From the NCBI GenBank assembly GCA_026707335.1, contig JAPOXB010000206.1, positions 1 to 8,219 on the forward strand: DNA of 8,219 nt, read 5' to 3'. A program made the translations under genes and the position numbers. This DNA is from Chloroflexota bacterium. Its GTDB lineage: Bacteria > Chloroflexota > Dehalococcoidia > Bin125. The notes under the pieces are model-generated. The model ran no database searches. It was not told where the DNA came from and worked only from the letters and a program-made list of their open reading frames with translations. Below are positions 1 through 5,726 of the stretch, in pieces. Within the stretch, counting starts at the first letter, position 1, and each line of letters opens with the position of its first letter.

Positions 1-76
1 TCGCCGCCAGCGTCAGCAGCCCCAGGACGCCCCCCAGGGCGTCGCGGCGTGCGCGGGCGGTCACAGTCGACACCAT
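1..76 (-). CDS. 5' end of a truncated gene, probable membrane protein
   Basis: Only the first 25 codons lie in the window. They read MVSTVTARARRDALGGVLGL and then LLTLAA. A basic stretch leads into the start of a hydrophobic helix, as expected for a membrane protein or a signal anchor. An in-frame TAG at 86-88 lies four codons before the ATG at 74-76, so the reading frame opens here. The Shine-Dalgarno match is poor: GGGA lies only about 2 nt before the ATG, so the GTG at 71-73 is an alternative start. It is co-directional with the PTER-like hydrolase, 88 bp downstream of that gene's stop, and could be the next gene of an operon. The Arg-rich start followed by a Gly/Leu helix is compatible with TctB-type subunits of tripartite tricarboxylate transporters, but 25 residues cannot support that assignment. 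Confidence 0.4.
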   Translation of the reverse strand, partial: MVSTVTARARRDALGGVLGLLTLAA

Positions 77-164
77 CGTCCCAGGCTAGCCGCGCGCCCT
101 CATCCGCGCCCCGCGACTCCTGCCCCCGGCGGACCGAGGACGCGGGCACGGTCGGCCGAGGTGG

Positions 165-1217
165 TCAGGCGAGCGCGAGGATGCGGGCCGGGTTATCCAC
201 CGTCATCGCGCGAACTTCCGAGTCCGTGAACCCCCTGCGCAACATCCTGGGCCGGAGGTTCCGGAGGATGTGGCCGTAGCCGTGCCCGCCGTAGGTCACC
301 AAGCGGTGCTTCGTGAAGATGTCCTGCGCGAGCACCACGCGGTCGCCATAGCCCGCGTCGGTGATGTGCCGGACGAAGTCCAGCCGCTGCGCATCGCTGG
401 GCATATCGGTCTCGGCGGCCGGATAGTGGGATCCCTCGTTGCCGAACAGATCCCATTCGAGGTAACAGCCCGACTCGGCGATCCGCTGCACGGCGTCGAA
501 CTCGAACACGGTGCGGTCCAGGTGGCCCATGATCACGCGAGAGATGTCGGCGCCGGCGTTCGCCAGGACCGCCAGGATTTCGGCGGGCGCGTCGGGATGG
601 CGTCCCGGATGGATCAAGATCGCCGCGCCGGTCTCCCGCTGCGCGCGCGCCGCCGCGGCCAGCGTCTTGCGCTCGTTGGCCGTCAGCGGCCAGGTGCAGC
701 CCATCTCGCCGATGATCCCCGCCCTGATGCCGCTGCCGGCGACGCCCTCCGTGATGTCGGCGCTGATCTCCCGCGCCAGATCCTCCACGCTCCGCTGCGC
801 CATATCCTCGGGGTGCACCGCGTCGACATAGAAGCCCGCGCCCATGATGACGTGGACGCCCGTTGCGCGGGATATGCGAACCAAGGCCTCGGGCGCGCGG
901 CCGATGCCGATCGTGGTCGCCTCCACGATCGCGCCGCCGCCGGCGTCTCGGTACATCGCGACTTCGTTGATCGCGGTGTCCACGTCCGTCAACTGCATAT
1001 TCGGGCGGTTGCTGTAGTAGTTGTACCGGACCCATCCCAGGTTCTCGAGCGTGATGGGCGCGTCGGCCAATTCGGGCCGCGGGAAGTCCCGCGCGGGGCG
1101 ATACATGAAGGTGAAGTCGATGCAGAGGTGCTCGTGCGTGGTGGTGGGACCCAGCTCCGACGGCGGCACGGGGCCCAGCACGGTCTGGACGAGCCCCTGG
1201 TTCTGTCCCGCGGGCAT
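165..1217 (-). CDS. Phosphotriesterase-family metal-dependent hydrolase, PTER-like
   Basis: A 350-residue cytosolic amidohydrolase-superfamily TIM barrel of the phosphotriesterase (PTE/Php) family. The binuclear metal site is complete: H28 and H30 in the THEH motif on strand 1, bridging E171 in IIGEMG, H203 in LIHPGRH, H232 in MGHLDR and D299 in LAQDI. The bridging residue is Glu, as in E. coli Php, instead of the carboxylated Lys of true phosphotriesterases, so an organophosphatase role is unlikely. From memory, the motifs VQTVLGPVPPSELG, GCTWPLT.NERK, IIHPGR-like, GADIS and YGGHGY.HIL match animal PTER, which is also about 350 residues and is reported to hydrolyse N-acetyltaurine. An amidase or lactonase role is inferred. 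The ATG at 1217 was chosen because AAGGGGGATCGCC precedes it, a clear ribosome-binding site. A GTG at 1310 would add 31 Arg/Pro-rich residues with no family counterpart. The gene is divergent from the flavin monooxygenase at 1391. The substrate is unknown. Confidence 0.92.
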   Translation of the reverse strand: MPAGQNQGLVQTVLGPVPPSELGPTTTHEHLCIDFTFMYRPARDFPRPELADAPITLENLGWVRYNYYSNRPNMQLTDVDTAINEVAMYRDAGGGAIVEATTIGIGRAPEALVRISRATGVHVIMGAGFYVDAVHPEDMAQRSVEDLAREISADITEGVAGSGIRAGIIGEMGCTWPLTANERKTLAAAARAQRETGAAILIHPGRHPDAPAEILAVLANAGADISRVIMGHLDRTVFEFDAVQRIAESGCYLEWDLFGNEGSHYPAAETDMPSDAQRLDFVRHITDAGYGDRVVLAQDIFTKHRLVTYGGHGYGHILRNLRPRMLRRGFTDSEVRAMTVDNPARILALA

Positions 1218-1390
1218 GGCGATCCCCCTTCGAGTGCGGCGGGCGCGAGGGTAGCATCGCCCGCCGCGCGGCGGAACGGCGCTTCGCGGCGCCCAGGGGC
1301 CGATCCTCACCCGCCGCGGCGCGTATCCTGCGGCGGGCGCGCGGCGCGTCGCGCCGTCATGGCGATCCCGCCGCAGCGGAGGGCAGAGGC
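1218..1390. promoter_or_regulatory. Divergent promoter region with two GC inverted repeats
   Basis: This gap separates the start codons of the hydrolase (minus) and the flavin oxidoreductase (plus), so it must hold both promoters unless transcription reads in from elsewhere. Candidate -10 elements are TACCCT on the minus strand (1253-1248) and TATCCT on the plus strand (1324-1329). Neither has a recognisable -35 box. A perfect 14-bp palindrome, CCGCCGCGCGGCGG, sits at 1261-1274, just upstream of the minus-strand -10 candidate. A second inverted repeat has arms CCCGCCGC (1310-1317) and GCGGCGGG (1330-1337), and its spacer contains the plus-strand -10 candidate. Another CCCGCCGC copy lies at 1367-1374, next to the ribosome-binding site GGAGGG (1378-1383). 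These are plausible operator half-sites, but CCG-rich words are common in such GC-rich DNA. Confidence 0.4.
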
Positions 1391-2524
1391 ATGAAGTTCG
1401 CCGCGTTCACGACCGTCGCCGCCTCGGCGGGCGAGGCCACCGACGCCGCCGGCCTGCTGGACAACCTCCGGCAGCAGACGATTCTGGCCGAGGAACTCGG
1501 CTTCGAGGCTATCTGGCTCGGCGAACACCACTTCGGACCCTACGCCGCCGGCGACATCCCGAACCCGATCCTGCTCGGCGCCGACCTCGCGGCCCGGACG
1601 TCGCGGATCCGCATCGGCCAGATGGCGAATATCGCGCCCTGGTGGCACCCGATCCGGCTGGCCGAGGACCTCGCGATCCTCGACCAGCTGACCGGCGGAC
1701 GCGTCGATGTCGGCTTCGGCCGGGGCATCTGGCCGTACGAAGGTCCGCAGTTCCACCCCAACGCGGACCCGCGCAAGGATCGGGAGAATCGGGAGTTGTT
1801 CCGGGAGACCGTCGAGATCGTGCGGGAGATCTGGACCAGCGAGTACTTCTCCCACCAGGGCGCCAACTACCGCTTCCCCGCCGAGGACACCGTCTTCTCC
1901 CACCCCAAGTATCCGCCCGATCCCGCATGGCAGGACGGGGAGCGGGTGACGAAGCTGCGCGTGACCCCGAGGCCGCATCAGCAGCCCCACCCGCCGATGT
2001 GGATGACCGTGTCGAGCGACAGTTCCGTCGCGACGGCGGCCGAACTGGGGCTGAACGCCTGCTACTGGCAGCCGCCGGCTCGCCGGATCAGGCAGCGCAT
2101 GGAGATCTATGCCCGGGTCCGGGCCGAACGCGAGGGCCGGCCGTTCGCGCTGGGCGAAGGGCAGGCGGTCATGCGTTCGACGTATGTCGCCTCGTCGATG
2201 GAGCAGGCCCGGCGCGAGGCGGAAGCGGCCATCATGTCGGCCTTCATCTTCAACGACCCGTTCCGCGGCCGGCAGGTCTTCACCGACCCGGGCGAGGTGC
2301 TGGATCCGGACGTGCAGTTGGACTGGGACTTTCTCGAGCCCCGCACGCTGCTGGTGGGCTCCCCGGAGCACGTGGTGGAGAAGATTCAGGAGCTCCAGGA
2401 GGTCTGCAATCTCGGCTATCTGCTCGTCGAGTTCTCCCACATGGGGCTGCCGCTGGCCAAATCGCTGCGGAACCTGGAGACCTTCGCGACCGAAGTGATG
2501 CCGCGATTCAGCGGGGATGGCTGA
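1391..2524 (+). CDS. LLM-class flavin-dependent oxidoreductase (luciferase-like monooxygenase)
   Basis: A 377-residue protein of the bacterial luciferase-like superfamily (PF00296), a cytosolic TIM barrel that uses FMNH2 or F420 with O2 to oxidise small organic substrates. Visible signatures are a strand-1 start (MKFAAFTTV), FEAIWLGEHHFG with E45-H46-H47-F48 as in LuxA-type members, and WHPIRLAEDLAILDQLTGGR (85-104) followed by VDVGFGRG, the usual cofactor-site block. Near the C-terminus LLVGSPEHVVEKIQEL (320-335) is the family's closing motif. EHHF and the overall layout put it in the LuxA/alkanal-monooxygenase-like group more than in SsuD. The length is normal and nothing looks truncated. 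The start is supported by GGAGGG at 1378-1383, 7 nt before the ATG. It is divergent from the PTER-like hydrolase, which suggests a shared catabolic task. The substrate and the choice between FMN and F420 cannot be read from the sequence. Confidence 0.93.
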   Translation: MKFAAFTTVAASAGEATDAAGLLDNLRQQTILAEELGFEAIWLGEHHFGPYAAGDIPNPILLGADLAARTSRIRIGQMANIAPWWHPIRLAEDLAILDQLTGGRVDVGFGRGIWPYEGPQFHPNADPRKDRENRELFRETVEIVREIWTSEYFSHQGANYRFPAEDTVFSHPKYPPDPAWQDGERVTKLRVTPRPHQQPHPPMWMTVSSDSSVATAAELGLNACYWQPPARRIRQRMEIYARVRAEREGRPFALGEGQAVMRSTYVASSMEQARREAEAAIMSAFIFNDPFRGRQVFTDPGEVLDPDVQLDWDFLEPRTLLVGSPEHVVEKIQELQEVCNLGYLLVEFSHMGLPLAKSLRNLETFATEVMPRFSGDG

Positions 2525-2615
2525 CGCCTCGACATGGGCGGCCGGAGGGGCGGCGCGAGGGGCGGCCGGAGGACCGGAGCGCCCGGCGCGGCGCCTGCCG
2601 TAGACTGCCCCCGTC
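2525..2615. other. Intergenic leader of the tRNA gene with a short direct repeat
   Basis: The 91 bp between the oxidoreductase stop and the tRNA contain a 13-bp direct repeat, GGGCGGCCGGAGG, at 2536-2548 and 2560-2572 (24-bp period). A TAGACT hexamer at 2601-2606 lies 9 nt before the tRNA and matches the -10 consensus at four of six positions. No convincing -35 element stands at the expected distance. I see no hairpin with a T tract that would end the oxidoreductase transcript, so read-through into the tRNA is possible. Confidence 0.3.
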
Positions 2616-2691
2616 GGGCCCGTAGCTCAGAGGTCAGAGCAGGCGGCTCATAACCGCTCGGTCCCAGGTTCGAATCCTGGCGGGCCCACCA
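2616..2691 (+). tRNA. tRNA with CAT anticodon: tRNA-Met (elongator) or tRNA-Ile2
   Basis: A full cloverleaf can be folded by hand. The acceptor stem is GGGCCCG (2616-2622) with CGGGCCC (2681-2687). The D stem is GCTC/GAGC (2625-2628, 2637-2640). The anticodon stem is GGCGG/CCGCT, with loop CTCATAA at 2647-2653 and anticodon CAT at 2649-2651. The T stem is CCAGG/CCTGG with loop TTCGAAT. The discriminator is A2688 and CCA is encoded (2689-2691). It is not an initiator: positions 1 and 72 form a G-C pair, and the GGG/CCC pairs of the initiator anticodon stem are absent. C4-G69 and C5-G68 are the pairs known to favour lysidine modification by TilS in E. coli. The arm AGAGCAGGCGGCTCATAACC is close to E. 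coli tRNA-Ile2 as I recall it. The isotype is therefore open. It stands alone, with no other tRNA in the window. Confidence 0.95.
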
Positions 2692-2694
2692 TTC

Positions 2695-2738
2695 CCGGCC
2701 AGACTTGACGGCCGGCACTACCGCGCCGCACTGGCGCG
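2695..2738. terminator. Two tandem hairpins between the tRNA and a convergent gene
   Basis: Hairpin one has arms CCGGCC (2695-2700) and GGCCGG (2710-2715) around a 9-nt loop and starts 3 nt after the tRNA CCA end. Hairpin two has arms CGCGCC (2722-2727) and GGCGCG (2733-2738) around a 5-nt loop. They lie between the plus-strand tRNA and the stop codon of the minus-strand membrane protein, where a bidirectional terminator would be expected. Neither is followed by a T tract on either strand, so intrinsic termination is uncertain. RNA processing or simple barrier structures are alternatives. Confidence 0.35.
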
Positions 2739-2761
2739 CATCCAGGATCGGGACCCCGCGC

Positions 2762-3448
2762 TCAGATGCCCAGCGCGCCGTAGTCGCCATCCAGGACCAG
2801 GCGGACGGAGACGTACAGCCCCAGCATCGGGAGCAACACCCAGATCGCGTTCAGGCCGAAGACGTACAAGTAGAACTCTCGCATCGTGATGCGGGTTCGC
2901 TTCCGTCCCACCAGGAAACTCACCACGTACAGCGTGGACCCATACACCCACTGCCAGAAGAGCATTACGCCGAGGATGCCGGCGGCGACGGCCGGCAGGA
3001 GCCCGTCGGTATAGGTCACGTAGAGAATCAAGGCCGGCGCGGGTGTGGCGAACCCGTTTCCGATGTCGATGTTGAACCCGTACGTATTGCGATCCGCATA
3101 CGCCGAATCGAACATCGAGTACGTCGCCCAGACGTCCGCCCAGACCGTCGGAGAAAGGATCCGGTTGAGCGGCACACTGGTGGTGAGGAACTCCACGGCG
3201 GGGGTCTTGCCGGTGTCGTCCCGCCGTCCGCGCCAGTAGTCCGAACGCTCCCCGATGCAGTCCCGGCGGAAGAACAGGCACATCTCCCAGTAACAGACCA
3301 CGAGATTGATGGCGAAGAACAGGGTGAGCAGGCAGTGGAAGGCGTCGAGGTCACCGTGGAGGAGGTAGCGAACGCCAACGCCGGGCAGCGCCAGGAGTCC
3401 GACCGCCACGGCGGCGATCACACCGGCCGGCGCCCCCCAGCGGTGCAT
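2762..3448 (-). CDS. Hypothetical multi-pass membrane protein
   Basis: A 228-residue protein I do not recognise. Hydrophobic segments at about 8-28, 36-60, 137-157, 158-180 and 191-216 suggest five membrane helices. Between helices 2 and 3 lies a polar stretch of about 75 residues rich in charged and aromatic positions (YWRGRRDD, SVPLNRILSPTVWADVW, FDSAYADRNTYGFNIDIGNG). A basic cluster, GRKRTR (181-186), before the last helix suggests a cytoplasmic loop there by the positive-inside rule. Aromatics are frequent within the helices. The ATG at 3448 is preceded by GGAGGTG (3460-3454 on the minus strand) at a good distance, so it is preferred to the in-frame GTG at 3478, which has no ribosome-binding site. 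No catalytic motif stands out. The gene shares direction with the Cache-repeat gene but is separated from it by 232 bp with a strong hairpin, so it is probably transcribed on its own. Confidence 0.8.
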   Translation of the reverse strand: MHRWGAPAGVIAAVAVGLLALPGVGVRYLLHGDLDAFHCLLTLFFAINLVVCYWEMCLFFRRDCIGERSDYWRGRRDDTGKTPAVEFLTTSVPLNRILSPTVWADVWATYSMFDSAYADRNTYGFNIDIGNGFATPAPALILYVTYTDGLLPAVAAGILGVMLFWQWVYGSTLYVVSFLVGRKRTRITMREFYLYVFGLNAIWVLLPMLGLYVSVRLVLDGDYGALGI

Positions 3449-3680
3449 TCGCCCACCTCCGGTGTCCGAGTCCGCCACCAGGCTTGCAGCTTGCCGACAG
3501 TTGGCTGGCTAGAGGGTGAACAATACTTCGAAGGTGGCGCCGCCTGCCGTCAGGTTGGGCCCACCAGCACGCAGCCACGAACCGCGGGGACTCGATCCAT
3601 TCCGGATGCGAGTCCCCCCGGTCCGCCGCGTCCCTCAGCGATGACGGCCGATCACGCGCCGCTGCTCCCCGGTCCAGCGC
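3449..3680. other. Intergenic region between two minus-strand genes
   Basis: This gap contains a ribosome-binding site (3454-3460), a relatively AT-rich patch at about 3515-3535 (GAACAATACTTCGAAG) where the membrane protein's promoter may lie, and a 32-nt hairpin described separately. At 3551-3566 the plus strand reads CAGGTTGGGCCCACCA, which joins two pieces of the upstream tRNA 3' end (2665-2670 and 2682-2691). I see no coding potential with family-like features. Confidence 0.4.
3586..3617 (-). terminator. Strong hairpin downstream of the Cache-repeat gene
   Basis: The outer arms GGGGACTCG (3586-3594) and CGAGTCCCC (3609-3617) pair over 9 bp. The inner arms ATCC (3595-3598) and GGAT (3604-3607) add 4 bp around a 5-nt loop, with G3608 as a one-base bulge. 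It lies 64 bp past the stop codon of the minus-strand Cache-repeat gene, the place for a transcription terminator. No T tract follows on the minus strand, so it may act as a Rho-assisted or 3'-end-stabilising structure. It could also belong to the control region of the next gene. Confidence 0.45.
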
Positions 3681-5726
3681 TCACTCGGGCGTGCTGGGAA
3701 CGTCGGGCTGGTCGTCGTAGTAGCGCGACGTGAAGAGCAGGCCGTCGTAGCGGATGGCCCACACGTGCGCGTACAAGGTCTCCGACGACCGGGTGTTGGG
3801 GAAGATGAAGCTGACCCAGCGGCCCTCCTCCGTGGCCGCCGCCATCTCCTGGCCGATCTGCCGGAGGCGGCCCACGCCAACGTTCTTCAGGTCGGTGCCG
3901 ATGAGCTGCGGCGCAAGGATGGCGACGCGCACGATGTCGTTCTCGTCGGCCAGCGTCAGGCTCCACTGCCCGTCGAGACTCTCCTGACTGTTGTAGTGGG
4001 CGACCGCGGCGTCCAACCCGTTGGCCTGGTAGTACTCGATGGCCTGTTCCACGTACTCCTTGGTCCGCGCCGCCGGGTCTTCCACCTGCGGGTAGTAGCC
4101 CGACGCGAACAGCAGTCCGCCGCGGCGCACCGCGTAGCCCACCTTGGGAACTTCCTTCAGCGTCACCGGATGCGGCCACAGGTACTCGACCCAGACCCCT
4201 TCGCCGCCGTCGACGGCCTTGGCCAGCTCCTTGCCCAGCTCGTAGCCGTCCGACCCCACCACGTCCTTGATGTCCGTGCCGATCAATTCGGGAATCAGCG
4301 GGTGGACGTGATAGATGTCGTCGGCGTCGGTCGCGAAGAGGTACCACTGGCCCTCGAAGCTGGCGACGCTGTTGTAGTAGTTGAGGAAGGAGTCCAGCCC
4401 CTCGCGCTCGTACCGCTCGACGGCTTCGTGCACGTACTGGACCGTGTACTCCCTGGGATCGGCGCCCTGCCAAGCCGGTTCTCCCGCCTCGGGAGCGCCG
4501 GCGTAGTAGCCCGAGGCGAAGATCAGCCCGTCGTGGCGGATGGCCCAGGTGACCTTTTGCATCTCTCTGCGGGAGACGGGATGCGGCCAGAGGTATTCCA
4601 CCCAGATCCCATCCTCGGTGGCCAGGGCGATCTCCTTGCCCAGTTCCTGCCCATCGGAGCCGACCACTTCCTTGATGTCCGTGTCGATCAGGTGCGGGAA
4701 GATGGGATGCGCCAGGTAGAGGTCGTCCGCGCCGATGAGGAACAGGTAGAGCTGGCCCTCCACGCTGGCCTCACTGTTGTAGTGCGCGATGACCGCGTCG
4801 AGACCGTCCTGGTCGTATCGGGCGGTGGCCTTGCTCACGTATTCCTGGACCGAAGCCGCCACATCGCCCACCAAGGCGGAGTGGCTTGAGGAGAACACCA
4901 GCCCGTCGTGCAGGACGGCGAGCACCCGCCGCGGTTCTTCCTGCTTGGTCACCGGGTTGATGCCCTGGCTCGTCCCCCAGAGCCCCTCCTCGGTGGCGGA
5001 TTGCGCCAGCCTCGTCAGGCCGGCATATCGGGAGCCGGGGCCGACGTACTGCCCTTGCAGCGCCGGGATGTTGCGGTACACGAGCAGCGTGTTCTCGGTC
5101 GTGTCGATGAGGATGAGCGTGCGGCCGTTCTCGGCGCTCGCCGCCGTCCGGTAGAACTCGACGGCGGCCTCGCGCCCCTGCGCTTCGTAGTACTCGATGG
5201 CCTGCGTCACGTAGGCGCGGGTGACCGCCCGCCGGTGATCCTCCACGGAGTCCAGCTTCAGCCGGTCCCACTTGGACCACGCGATGCGGTCGTCGGCCTG
5301 CCGGGCCCCCACGATGAAGTAGTAGTCCGCGCCCGGCTGCAACCCGGTCACGGTGTACTGAGCCGCGTCGCCGAGGTCGGCCGTGCCGAGCAGATCCAGC
5401 CAGGCGTCATCGGCCAGGTTGGCGCGGGCATCGGCCCGGGAGATCCAGTGCACCCGGTACCCGGCGGCGCCGTCGACGGCCGTCCAGTTCAGCGTCGCGG
5501 AGCCCGCGGTGGGCCCGGCGACCGCCGTGAGCGTCTCGGGCCCCGACGGGGGATGGTCCGCCTCGGCGACGGAGGTGTAGCCCCCGTCTCCCGGGCCGGC
5601 GAGCGCGAGGAGCGCTCCGGTGACCACGGCGGCGACCAGGAGCAATCCACGCACGCCGGCGCGGGATCGCCGGCGCCGCGCGCCTGTCCGAGTCCCCCTC
5701 AACTTTTCCTTGCGGTGGTCAAGCAT
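3681..5726 (-). CDS. Exported protein with a fibronectin type III domain and four Cache-like repeats
   Basis: A 681-residue protein. A very basic N-terminus (ARRRRSRAGVRG) leads into a hydrophobic helix at about 27-43, so it is a Sec signal peptide or an uncleaved anchor. Cleavage near VAEA-DH (about residue 56) is possible. A fibronectin type III domain follows at about 62-145 (ATLNWTAVDGAAGYRVHW, YTVTGLQPGADYYFIVGA). Four tandem units of about 115-120 residues fill the rest, at about 166-282, 293-408, 429-546 and 556-670. Each opens with a Y..(A)..YY..G....A..YN helix and ends in DGL.F.S. Units 2 and 3 show the full Cache-like pattern: GQ.YLF, HP..P.LI.TDIK.VVGSDG.ELGKE, WVEYLWPHPV and SGYY. 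Cache domains normally bind small ligands outside the membrane. No kinase, chemoreceptor or cyclase domain and no C-terminal anchor is present. The ATG at 5726 has GGAG 6 nt upstream; a TTG at 5738 is the only other close start. It is divergent from the permease fusion. Confidence 0.9.
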   Translation of the reverse strand: MLDHRKEKLRGTRTGARRRRSRAGVRGLLLVAAVVTGALLALAGPGDGGYTSVAEADHPPSGPETLTAVAGPTAGSATLNWTAVDGAAGYRVHWISRADARANLADDAWLDLLGTADLGDAAQYTVTGLQPGADYYFIVGARQADDRIAWSKWDRLKLDSVEDHRRAVTRAYVTQAIEYYEAQGREAAVEFYRTAASAENGRTLILIDTTENTLLVYRNIPALQGQYVGPGSRYAGLTRLAQSATEEGLWGTSQGINPVTKQEEPRRVLAVLHDGLVFSSSHSALVGDVAASVQEYVSKATARYDQDGLDAVIAHYNSEASVEGQLYLFLIGADDLYLAHPIFPHLIDTDIKEVVGSDGQELGKEIALATEDGIWVEYLWPHPVSRREMQKVTWAIRHDGLIFASGYYAGAPEAGEPAWQGADPREYTVQYVHEAVERYEREGLDSFLNYYNSVASFEGQWYLFATDADDIYHVHPLIPELIGTDIKDVVGSDGYELGKELAKAVDGGEGVWVEYLWPHPVTLKEVPKVGYAVRRGGLLFASGYYPQVEDPAARTKEYVEQAIEYYQANGLDAAVAHYNSQESLDGQWSLTLADENDIVRVAILAPQLIGTDLKNVGVGRLRQIGQEMAAATEEGRWVSFIFPNTRSSETLYAHVWAIRYDGLLFTSRYYDDQPDVPSTPE
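3717..5231 (-). repeat. Four diverged in-frame Cache-like repeat units
   Basis: The units lie at about 4881-5231, 4503-4850, 4089-4442 and 3717-4061, in order from the N-terminus. Units 2 and 3 are the most alike: they share the word TCCTTGATGTCCGTG and the protein words TDIK.VVGSDG and VEYLWPHPV. Units 1 and 4 have lost parts of the pattern. Unit 1 has no GSDG..LGKE segment. Unit 4 has GVGRLRQIGQE there and lacks the HP..P histidine. At the DNA level even units 2 and 3 are clearly diverged, so the duplication is old and not a recent or slippage-type repeat. Confidence 0.8.

Noticed and set aside
270..1394. Long plus-strand open frame (374 codons) opposite the PTER-like hydrolase
   Set aside because: It is a mirror frame of a gene with a complete metal-binding motif set; it has no domain-like content and a composition typical of antisense GC-rich frames.
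1307..2440. Long minus-strand open frame (377 codons) opposite the flavin oxidoreductase
   Set aside because: It is a GC-driven mirror frame: the plus-strand frame has clear LLM-family motifs, and this one is a His/Arg/Pro-rich string with no family features.
2536..2572. 13-bp direct repeat upstream of the tRNA as an operator or att site
   Set aside because: The word is simple GC-rich sequence, has only two copies and no link to any recombination gene, so chance is the simpler reading.
2416..2790. Minus-strand open frame of 124 codons across the tRNA, containing RQDSNLGPSGYEPPALT
   Set aside because: The motif is the translation of the antisense strand of the tRNA, a well-known artefact in protein databases.
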